Of a DNA stretch of 64,000 bases, positions 25,501 through 34,044 are shown piece by piece. The stretch covers positions 12,873,501-12,937,500 of the forward strand of contig NC_079881.1 in the NCBI RefSeq assembly GCF_029227915.1, written 5' to 3'. How positions within the stretch are numbered: position 1 is the stretch's first letter; each line of letters begins with the position of its first letter. The translations under genes and the position numbers were made by a program. This stretch comes from Hydractinia symbiolongicarpus (Eukaryota; Cnidaria; Hydrozoa; Anthoathecata; Hydractiniidae). The notes beneath the pieces are model-generated. The model did not search any database, was not told the DNA's origin, and saw only the letters and a list, made by a program, of their open reading frames with translations.

Positions 25501-27720
25501 TCTTTTCTGTCGTGAAAATTTACGAATTTCTTTAGTTTTTTGGCTCATTGTGTTGCCCTCACGGTCCTTCTTTTCATTTTGAAAGAGCATGAGGATAGTA
25601 TCATGGCTCCCTCCTATTCCAGATGGTGTGTTTTCATCATGATCAAAATTATCAGTAGCACCGTGAATAATGGAAGTTGATGTGATACGTTTTGATATTG
25701 GTACTCTATTTGTACCAGCTATATCAATTGTGTGTTGGGTGATGCCAATGTCAATACGTTCTAGGTCTTCATAACTGATACACAGTCCTAAGCGGTTCAA
25801 AATTTGAATCAGATTTTTCGATTTACATGTGTCGTGAATACACTGGGCAATTGCAGTGTGTAATGGTGTTTTCTTTTGACCGTCTTTAATCAAATTGAAA
25901 ACTATCTGAAAGATTACATCACACTTCCTTTTAATCTGTTCTGAATAACTTCGATTAGAAAATAATATTTTGAAAAACTTCTCCCAATAAGGAAGTGCAC
26001 TACTTGAATGATAGTACTGTAAACTTAGCTCTAAATCACTGGCATATCTGAAGCTGTTATCGAGGTTAAAGTCAAAGTTCTCACACTCTGATCTCAATTT
26101 ATTTGCACATACTTCAATTGGGTTGTTTGATCGCATTGTTTCTATAACTGTTGCAGTAGTGTGTGTGTCAAATAAATAAAACATCTGTGATTTCTTCCTA
26201 TCTTTTGGATATGTAAATGATAATTCTTTTCCAAAGTTGTCAATTAGAAGTGTCTTCAATGTTCTGTTCGTAACATAGGCTTCTATAAATAACGCGAAAG
26301 AAATTACGAATTGAAAAAAGAAACGAGGGGTGTCCAGTAATAAATTAATGAAAAGAATAATTCATACCACTATTATGTTCCTTTTCCAAAATTTCATTCA
26401 ACTGGTCTCGACAAAATGACATTGAATAAGCATGTTTTTTCAAATCCAGATTTGAAAGGAAGTTTTTAAATGTATTTGCAAATACTGCCCCTTCATGATG
26501 TTCGTTTCTGGCATACATTATAGCTTCTATATCACGTTCAAACTTCACAATATAGCCATTCAAGCACTTTCTGTGATACACAATGTCAGCTGCAAAAATA
26601 TCACCAGGACACTTGAGTAACACATAAACAGCATCTTTGTTGAATTTTATTGCAGATAAAAATGAATTAGCTCGTCTTATTTCGCAAATTCGAAAACGCT
26701 TCAAATCACCTTTGAATTTGATATGGTTACAAATAACACATGGCTTCTCAGCTAGAGGTGGAGGACTGAAAACATTTGATTTTTTTCGTTTTGGTTTAAC
26801 TTCAAGATCTTCTGTGCTTGTTGCTGTTTCATTCCTACTTTCAAATCTCTCTTTAGAACGTACATACCGGGGATAGCAAGTATTAACATGGTAGTTGATA
26901 TCATCGTATTGACTCAATGGTATCCCCTTCAATAAATCATCATTCAAACTTTTTGAACAGTTAAATATAGCATTTCTTCCATTCTCTGTACTTGTAAGTT
27001 TCTTGTTTCCCTTATTATCTTGTTTTTTCTGACAAATAATACACTTGGTAAGGTCTTTTGTACTCTTTTTACTATCTTCTTTTGTACAAGACGGTGCATG
27101 TAGCTTTGTAGGCGATTCAACACTAGTCATTGCATATTTTTAGTTCTAAATACATAAAAAGAGAAATTTTTATATCATGCACGATGAACAAGAGCTATAA
27201 AATATCACGAGACAAAACTTACAATTCATTCGCATGATAGTATTCACATGTAATTTATTTACTTTTTGTCCACACTTTAGGTATGATTTCTATACTCAAT
27301 ATAAAACAATACAAACCTGCAAAATTAGCAATGATCTTCAATTAAAATGCAACATGTAGTAAACAAGAAAATATACACAACATTTTTTTGAAAAGAAAAT
27401 ATATTTTTTGAAAAGATAAGATACCGAACTTCACTTAAATGCTTCTTACTTTTGCACGGTACATTTTCAGACCCAAGTTCTAATGTGATTATTGATCAGT
27501 ATTAAATTTGTGATCGATTGATATATAACATGACCATATTTGGGAAATTACGCCCTTTTGCATTTTTTGCGCCCTTCCGCCATCTTTCCCGCCAAACGAC
27601 CATGAACCAAAATGGGAAAGTAAGTTTTCTCTGACCTTTCCATCATGTACTTTCAGGATTTGAAGTCAGACCTAGTGTACATTGAAGTGCATACTCAACC
27701 CCCCCCAGGCTCCTAGAGTA
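22561..27720 (-). mobile_element. 5.2-kb TIR transposon with FEN-like protein, nested in the Kolobok element
   Basis: Inverted repeats of about 295 bp (22,561-22,858 and 27,427-27,720) begin CTAGGAGCCTGGGGGGGG a few bases in from each edge. The host transposase frame is interrupted with a probable 3-bp target duplication ATG (22,558-22,560; 27,721-27,723). The outermost bases, CCTT on one side and TACT on the other, differ, so the true tip is uncertain; a CACT-type tip mutated on both sides would also fit. The repeats contain GGCGGGAAAGATGGCGGAAG, a possible binding site. One gene fills the interior on the minus strand. Confidence 0.75.
23039..27130 (-). pseudogene. Long transposon protein with C-terminal FEN1/XPG-like motifs
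   Basis: Exon 1 (27,130-26,368) has CxxC pairs (KCIICQKK, CVICNHIKF) suggesting zinc binding. An 85-bp intron (26,367-26,283) has GT and AG borders. The following part (26,282 to about 25,050) shifts frame at a short A-run near 25,075 into the last part (to 23,039). The last ~220 residues carry IDFMGYARKL, IFDLYLQQSIKQDERNRR, HEEADDRIMYHV and SPDTDVFV. This is the D / FDG-like / EAEA-like / DxD order of FEN1-type 5' nucleases. Relatives I remember from cnidarians and molluscs continue well past the DTD motif, so the C-terminus here is probably truncated. Its role in transposition is unknown; nuclease activity is an inference. Confidence 0.55.
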
Positions 27721-28476
27721 ATGTGCAAAAGAGAGTTGGATGCCGTCTTCGTAACTCAAAGAAGAAAGAGAAAGGTCTTGGTGGTGCAGGAAAATTGACC
27801 GACGCAATGATAGACCGCCTCCAAAACTACTATGGGATGGCAATAAGGCGGAATAAGAACAACCTCCCAGAAATGCAAAGGGCAGTAAGAGCTACTTTGT
27901 TTCATGTGGCTTCCAATGAAAAAATAAATTGCATTACCCAAACTGTCCTGAGGGTAAGGAAAGCTGGTGTGCCTATAACAGGGACAAAGCAAACGGCACA
28001 AATTTTTTCAAACATGGTCCTGGATTGCCAATGAATATTGTAATGAAAATAAGACCTATTTTTGAAGAACTTAGTTCCAATCAGTTATTGGAAAAGTGCT
28101 TACATGGTCTGACACAAAACCAAAATGAGAGTTTTAATGCTATGATTTGGGAACGCTTGCCAAAAACACGGTACGTTGGACTAACCCAGTTAGAACTTGG
28201 TGTATTTGATGCGGTTGCAAATTTTATATTGGTCGGAAAGCAAGTGTTATGGTATATGAACAAATGCAATTAGTTCCTGGTAGATACACTGTTCTCGGTT
28301 GCCATAAACTTAATATAAAACGAATAAATGTATCAAAGTACGACTCTTCAGAACCAACAAAAAAACGCAGGCAATTACACAGAGGAAAAGCAAAGCAGAG
28401 ATCTGACAAAAATAAAACATCTGAGGGAAATACTTATAAATCTGGTGTTTTACATGTTTGCTTCATTTTTTACTGA

Positions 28477-28998
28477 TGTTAACTTTTAAATCAGTTTTTC
28501 TCCATTTCGTTTTTTTTTTCTCGCCGGCCTAAATATTTCTTGAACCGCTTAACCGATTTGCTTGAAATTTTCACCAATTGTTCTTCACTATAAAAGGCAT
28601 GCAATGAATAAGCACTTTTGGAAATAATACATTTAATGACTCTCTATGTCCATTTATAGTTCAAATTTTTGCGTATTTTAAAGCCAAAAGTTTGAAGAGC
28701 CGCCATTTTGAAATACAGCTATTTAAAAAAAAATTGTTCATTCATTGCATAGAATCATATTTGAACTACTTATGTGTGCAATTTGAAGTGGTTATGATGA
28801 ACGAGTCCTGATTTATCTTGGCCAGGGGAACGGACATAAATCACATTTTTGCTTAGTTACCAGTTGCTATGGCAACACCTACCCGCCATTATTAATTTTT
28901 TTGGAAAGTTTTTTTGATATACTTTCTGTTTATGATGAAACTTTGTTTAAAAAAACTTTTTTGTAAATTTTTCTTCATTTAGGGGGATAGCCCCTTAA
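28477..28998. other. 3' region and right terminus of the Kolobok-like element
   Basis: Non-coding sequence leads to the right inverted end at about 28,982-28,994 and the TTAA target copy. The words GTTGCTATGGCAAC near 28,863 mirror TTAGCAACGCCTTAGCAAC near 21,260, consistent with subterminal repeats bound by a transposase. Confidence 0.5.
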
Positions 28999-29252
28999 TC
29001 AACCATTAAAGGCTATGCAAGAAGATACAGACTTTATATCTAACACCACCATATCTGGCTTGACAGAGTGCCTCTGTACAAGAAAATGTGCATACATTGT
29101 AAATGCCGAAATACAGGAGTACTTGTACAAAATATTGAAAAAAAAAGCGATGAGAATTACCTTGGGGATATGGAGATTCTGTCGAAGACTTTTAGTGGAG
29201 AAAATGTGTCTATTCAATTCAGTACCTGAAAATTGCGCATTGTGCATATTAG
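28999..29252 (+). pseudogene. DUF3987-like gene, middle exon
   Basis: The frame reads SGLTECLCTRKCAYIVNAEI and EYLYKILKK, which aligns with the segment after the P-loop in DUF3987 proteins, where a second acidic residue sits (inferred). A frameshift occurs before the end. The last residues, CALCIL, join in phase across the intron that starts GTAAAT at 29,253. Confidence 0.5.
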
Positions 29253-29300
29253 GTAAATTTTTTATTTTTTTTTTTTTCTTTTCTCCTTATGCAGCGCATA

Positions 29301-29419
29301 CCGTAAATGACGGATTAACCGCCCCACGCTCAATACGCCCCCTGTCGAATAAGTGTCCCGGGGTTAGGGAAATAATTGTAAATAAGCGGCCTGGGACCTC
29401 CTTAATCCGTTATTTACAG
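29301..29419. mobile_element. Mariner-type MITE in an intron
   Basis: The termini CCGTAAATGACGGATTAA and, inverted, CTGTAAATAACGGATTAA are flanked by TA dinucleotides (29,299-29,300; 29,420-29,421). The 119-bp length and TA target fit a Tc1/mariner-derived MITE. It lies in the intron 29,253-29,589. Confidence 0.7.
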
Positions 29420-29589
29420 TATACGCAGATGCGGTTAGTTGGTTCGTAATCTAACTTTTTATCTCCTTCCAAAACGTCAAGCAAAAATATACACCATAAA
29501 GGCTGATGAATAGGGTTGCCTTTAAACAAAATCAATTCTTGTGATTACAAAAAAGTTTTTAAAATTATGCACACGTATTTATTTTTAAG

Positions 29590-29812
29590 GTGCTACACAA
29601 ATAAAAAGCGTGGCTTTTATTTTGTCCTTAATGGATAAAGGTAATGAATTTTTGGACCGATTTTTAATTATAACACCTCGTTCATACCGTCCGATGCCCA
29701 AGGAACAACAAATCGCCCAACAATCCTCAACGACCATCGATATCAAGGATATTTATGCCAATTATGTACACATAGATAATACAATATTCTATTTTGACGA
29801 AAATGCGTTAAA
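29590..29812 (+). pseudogene. DUF3987-like gene, core exon
   Basis: The exon follows TTTTTAAG and begins within the GATQIKSVAF motif, continuing to SLMDKGNEFLDRFLIITPRS. The G-x-TQ element followed by a GLxDRFL-like strand is the most recognisable part of the family. It ends at a good donor, GTAAGA, at 29,813. Confidence 0.55.
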
Positions 29813-29918
29813 GTAAGAAGATTTTTAATTATTTTAAACTTTATACATGGCATGATAAATAATCTCTTCTTCCTTTTCTTCAATTCTATTTCCCCCTCTT
29901 TAATTTTTTTTTACCAAT

Positions 29919-30263
29919 TTGTATAACCTGTACGACAACATGGAGACACAATTTTTGACCGATATAAACAACGATCTTTTGCACGGCAGACCAGCCAGCA
30001 AATCTAAAAAACCAGAGTTAATTCCAAAAGTTGGGGTCGCTCTACACACATTGGAATACTTTTATAATGCCCTTTTTAATGAAGTTGAATTTACATGTCT
30101 ACCAGAAGCTATTTCCTTGCAAACATTGGAACGTGCCATAATGTATGTTGAATCAATTGATGAACAGAAAGAATTATTTTACACATTTAAATATTTTATA
30201 ATTAAGTTACAGCATATTTGCATTTATTATCTTTTCATAGACATTTATTCATCTCATTTATGA
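29919..30263 (+). pseudogene. DUF3987-like gene, C-terminal helical exon
   Basis: The frame includes DNMETQFLTDINND and KVGVALHTLEYFYNALFN, then LQTLERAIMYVESIDEQ, a helical pattern typical of the C-terminus of the family. The expected AG acceptor before it is not clear (TTTTTTTTACC), which may be another lesion. Coding similarity fades after about 30,180. Confidence 0.45.
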
Positions 30264-30291
30264 AAATATTGTTAGTTTTAGTATATCACAG

Positions 30292-30680
30292 AATTGGTTA
30301 GTACCAGCAAAACACCATCAGTTAAACGTGCCCCAACTTCTGGTGAATATAAAAAAGCTGTTTTAATGACACCGGGTGCCTTCGTCACATACAGATCCTT
30401 CAAACAAAGTACATCAAAAAGATTTCGCGGTTTACTATCCCAAGAATTTGCTAAGTTTATAGAAAACTTTGTTAACAAAGACATTGGTCGTTTGGTTAGT
30501 GTAAAAGCAGTTAGGTCGTCAAAATCATCAAAAGTATTCGTTAAAAAAGAATTTAGGGACTTGCCATCCGAAATAAAAAATTGGTTAAAGGAAAGTGAAT
30601 ATGAAGCAAAAGGGCTCGCCAAACATCCTGCTTGTATTACGGATAGGATTATCGAGTCTAATAATCTTGAAATTCATTAG
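30292..30680 (+). pseudogene. DUF3987-like gene, last exon
   Basis: The exon follows the acceptor TATATCACAG and encodes about 128 residues rich in lysine and serine, with RFRGLLSQEFAKFIENFVNK and FRDLPSEIKNWLKESEYE, ending at a stop at 30,678-30,680. It could be a small helical nucleic-acid-binding tail; I do not recognise a named domain. Assignment to the same gene rests on orientation, spacing and splice borders. Confidence 0.4.
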
Positions 30681-31403
30681 CAAAAAATTTTTCCAATAAT
30701 CCTTTTTCTATATCCATAGAATAAGTCGTTCTTACTTATAAAAAAGTTTACAAATTTATCAACACCAAAATATATAGGTTATAACAAAGTTAATCAAGTT
30801 TAAAATTGTAAATTTTAATAAAACTTATTCTACTCGATTGACAAATTGTATACAGATATGCAGAGGCGAAAAATGCTCGAAAAATAACAACAGTTAACAT
30901 CAGATAAAATGTTCTGTTTCTGTTTCTTATAAAAAATTGCTTGTACATGAAAAAGTATAAACACTGTTCGGAAATTTGCGTAACATTTGAGTTGTGTTCA
31001 GCATGTTTTTACTATTATTTGTATTGCTTAAATTTAGTCACGTTTTCTTATTTTCTCTATGATTAATATGAGTAATTGTAAAAAAAGTTTTTGAAGACAA
31101 ATCATGCGTTTTAATGAACTTTAGACACTACAAGAGTAGCTAATATTAATAATTAATATATGCAATGTAGGGAATTCATTAACGTCCGGTTATCTGACAT
31201 AAGCTTTTCTGTGTATCATGAATGACAAATACTCTGCCTGAGAAATTACAGTAAGGGACAATAGTAAGTACATTTTCTATTATTTTATAATTATATTACA
31301 ATTTAACGATTCATTATTCGTTCTTCAAATCTACATATTTTCTTTGATACAATAATTTCAATAATTTGCAAAGGAGTTGATTAATTTCTGATTAAATCGT
31401 AGC
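30681..31403. other. Non-coding AT-rich stretch
   Basis: I see nothing beyond AT-rich sequence. It may contain the left terminus of the Merlin element that follows, but I could not identify an inverted repeat. Confidence 0.4.
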
Positions 31404-32441
31404 ATGGATTACCCACCGTAAAAAAGATTAAGAAGTCGGGGGACACAATGTGGTGTCCATAGTGTTAGTCATGACAAGTCAACGCAATTTGGACCTTCAA
31501 ATAACAGTTATGATCGTTTTATCCGCTCATCCGATAAAACAGCATTTACAACACACAAATACTTAATCACAAACATCACAAATACCAAAGAGAATGCCTT
31601 ATCGTGGTGTTTTGATAACAATTTGTTAATCAAACAAAGAAAATGCGATAAATGTAGCAATGACATGAACTTGTCTAAGCGCAAAAGTTCAGATGGAATT
31701 AGATGGCGTTGCCAAAAGAATGGTCATTTTGTTGAAACGTCAATTCGCAAAGGTAGCTAGTTTGAAAAGTCTAATTTGACGATAGAAGAGGTGATTGAAA
31801 TGACGTATTGGTGGACCACTGGTATCGATCAAAATCAAATAGCCAAATAAATGTGCATATCAAGTTCTACTGCTGTTGACTGGGATATGTTTTGCCGAGA
31901 AACGTGTGATGTATTACTCTTCCAAAATTCATCAAAGATTGGTGGTAAAGGTGTACGAGTTCAAATTGACGAGAGTAAGTTTGGAAAGCGTAAATACCAC
32001 AGGGGCCATCGTGTAGATGGACAGTGGGTTTTTAGTGGTATAAAAGAAGAATCGCGAAAGAACTTTCTTGTAGCGGTAGAAAAGAGAGACAGAGAAACAC
32101 TGATACCTATAATAAAAAATTGGATCCTGCCTGGTACAACTATAGTTTCAGATTTTTGGAAACCATATGACATTTTAAGTGAATCAGATTTTGAACATTT
32201 AAAAGTTAACCACTCAGTTGAATTTGTTAACTGTAACGAAGATCATACAAGTAAAATTGAAGGACACTGGATGCAAGTTAAATCAACATTACCATCATTT
32301 GGAGTAAAAAAATCCCACTTTTCATCCTACATGGCGGAATTTATGTAGAGATATGCTAACAAGGATCAAGATTTATTTTTGAAATTCATTTGCGACTTAT
32401 CTTCTGTGTATTTTTCAGATGAAATTTTCGCATTTACATAA
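31404..32441 (+). pseudogene. Merlin/IS1595-type DDE transposase, four stops
   Basis: A single frame from ATG 31,404 to TAA 32,439-32,441 keeps the family order: a zinc ribbon (CDKCSNDMN...RWRCQKNGH), a helical linker, QIDESKFGKRKYHRGH (first Asp), GTTIVSDFWKPY (second Asp) and HTSKIEGHWMQVK with the HT...IEG...W signature and catalytic Glu. In-frame stops lie at 31,419, 31,758, 31,848 and 32,346, and there is no frameshift. About 345 codons is a normal length. This is a recently dead member of the Merlin superfamily, related to bacterial ISXO2/IS1595. Confidence 0.85.
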
Positions 32442-33112
32442 ATTACTTTCGGATTTTTTCAATGGATTCCTAATTTCAATTACAAGATAAAAAGTTTTTC
32501 AAAAATTTTGTTGCAATTTTAAAAAAAGCCTTTTTCTTCGTTCTTATTATTTAACTATTTAAAGATTTCCATTTGAGCTTAGATACATTTCCACTCAAGA
32601 ACAGACGGATAGGAGAATTGAAATTTTTCGTTCTGTACAAACTGATATTTGAAATCAATTCGACTGTCCTTGCAGATATATTTTAATGTTGAATTTGACA
32701 AGAACAAAAAATATTAACTATAAATTCTATGCGGGAATCCTTTTAAACAATTTATCACTAGGCTATTATTTTGTGTATTTAATTTGCAGTTGATATGAAA
32801 TTTTGTAATTTTAAAATGTTTTGTCCACCTACTAGGATTTATAGAATTACAAATTTATATAATTAACGTTGGGTGATAACAAATACTTAGATAGATAATG
32901 TTTTAAATAATATGATAGTTGGTCGTTGATTATTTGTATTACTGTCTTCTGCTTTAAAGGGGGGATTCTAAAACCGCTCCCAATGAGGGAGCTGTAGCAT
33001 TGATTCTACCTCCAAATTTAGGTGTATGTCACCGAACTAAGCTGTAATGCTACACTTTATTTAGAAGATATTTGAAATACGACTGTACAGTTAGCTTAGT
33101 TACATATATACA
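32442..33112. other. Non-coding stretch between Merlin remnant and palindrome array
   Basis: AT-rich sequence with a short hairpin (CTCCCAATGAGGGAG near 32,977) and no frame of note. The Merlin right terminus was not recognised. Confidence 0.4.
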
Positions 33113-33798
33113 CCTGACGCTCAGAGTATGGAAGAGAACACAAGTAATTAGCATGTGCCTGACGCTCAGGACATGTCGATGCGCCTGACGCTCAGGGCAT
33201 TTCTAGTGCAGTTGTCATGTGAATAAGAAACATGCGCCTGACGCTCAGAGCATAATGAAGCCCCTGACGCTCAGGGCATCTCTCATACACCTGACGCTCA
33301 GGGTATGAATAAAAACACCAGTAATTAGCATGTGCCTGATGCTCAGGACATGTCGATGCACCTGACGCTCAGGGCATCTCTAGTGTAGTCATTATGTGTA
33401 TAGGAAACATGCGCCTTACGCTCAGGGCATGTTGAAGCCCCTGACGCTCAGGGCATCTCGCATACACCTGACGCTCAGGGTATAAATAAAAACACCAGTA
33501 ATTAGCATGTGCCTGACGCTCAGGACATGTCGATGCACCTGACACTCAGGGCATCTCTAGTGTAGTCATTGTGTGTATAGGAAACATGCGCCTTACGCTC
33601 AGGGCATGTTGAAGCCCCTGACGCTCAGGGCATCTCTCATACACCTGACGCTCAGGGTTTGGAAGAGAACACCATAATTAGCATGTGCCTGAAGCCCAGG
33701 ACATGTCGATGCATCTGATGCTCAGTGCATCTCATCTGTCTCATGCACCTGACGCTCAGGACATGAAAACGCCTATAATGTATGTCCTGACGCTCAGG
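33113..33798. repeat. Array of ~20 short palindromes (CCTGACGCTCAGG)
   Basis: The 13-mer CCTGA-CGC-TCAGG is a perfect 5-bp stem with a 3-nt loop and occurs about 20 times, allowing one or two substitutions. Flanking words alternate (ACATGTCGATGC, GGCATCTCTAGTG, GGCATGTTGAAGCC), making a higher-order unit of about 178 bp (starts near 33,113, 33,290, 33,467, 33,642). Spacers repeat from unit to unit, so this is a minisatellite, not a CRISPR array. Confidence 0.9.
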
Positions 33799-34044
33799 TT
33801 ATGCATTATATATTTGTGCATATGACAAAGCACGAAGGAGGCACCTTCATTCCTACCCATTCCCCAAAAATTTCCATAAATAGTCTACGCATACTGAATG
33901 TGTTGTATCAACTCATTCCAACAGAACTACATTGTTTCTATCAATTTGTGTTATTATTCTGGAACCCAAAGCAATTAATAGAAAAGCAATTTAAACTGTA
34001 TATATGTTTCACACCATTTAGTTTAACATCAAATTGATTTTCAG

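Larger units (their letters stand above)
21472..28476 (+). pseudogene. Mutator/Kolobok-type DDE transposase, broken
   Basis: A basic N-terminus (MGKTCRKKFRTKTFKKRKG) begins at 21,472. The catalytic region shows GDGTWQKRGHSS near 22,176 and YGDGDSKSFL near 22,470, then after the nested element LTDAMIDRLQNYYG near 27,800 and QNQNESFNAMIWERLPKT near 28,110. These match the domain Pfam calls Mutator-like transposase. The gene would cut and paste the surrounding TTAA-type element. It is inactivated by frameshifts near 21,826, 27,935 and 28,245, and by the 5.2-kb insertion after the GH residues at 22,557. The tail after 28,300 is lysine/arginine-rich. Confidence 0.75.
21094..28994 (+). mobile_element. 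Kolobok-like DNA transposon (TTAA target), carrying a nested element
   Basis: The left end GGGGCTATCCCCCC and right end GGGGGATAGCCCC are inverted and flanked by TTAA (21,090-21,093; 28,995-28,998). The inverted similarity extends further as AT-rich sequence. TTAA targets and a GG-starting terminus fit Kolobok, while piggyBac, which shares TTAA, is excluded by the internal transposase type. Without the nested 22,561-27,720 insertion the element would be about 2.7 kb. It interrupts the DUF3987-like gene. Confidence 0.7.
20827..30680 (+). pseudogene. Intron-containing DUF3987-like ATPase gene, split by nested transposons
   Basis: Pieces that belong to one protein lie at 20,827-21,089, 28,999-29,252, 29,590-29,812, about 29,919-30,180 and 30,292-30,680. 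The order fits the prokaryotic/phage DUF3987 (YfjI-type) family as I remember it: an N-terminal segment leading into a P-loop-like VGQPST, a segment with SGLTECL, a conserved GATQIKSVAF core followed by FLDRFLIITP, and an HTLE-type helical C-terminus. Two introns have standard borders. A Kolobok-like transposon lies at the P-loop region, and frameshifts occur on both sides of it. The family is usually linked to primase/helicase modules of mobile DNA; its role in an animal is unknown to me. A bacterial contaminant is excluded by the introns. Confidence 0.5.

Noticed and set aside
26637-26876. 79-residue plus-strand frame in the nested element
   Set aside because: It is antisense to the long minus-strand gene, which has motifs and an intron; the plus frame has neither.
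21094-28994. piggyBac element because of the TTAA target
   Set aside because: The transposase inside has the GDGTW...GDGDSK...NESFN layout of the Mutator/Kolobok type, not the piggyBac DDD domain.
33113-33798. CRISPR-like array of short palindromic repeats
   Set aside because: Spacers recur from unit to unit in a ~178-bp higher-order repeat, the repeat is only 13 bp, and the context is an animal genome with introns and retroelements.
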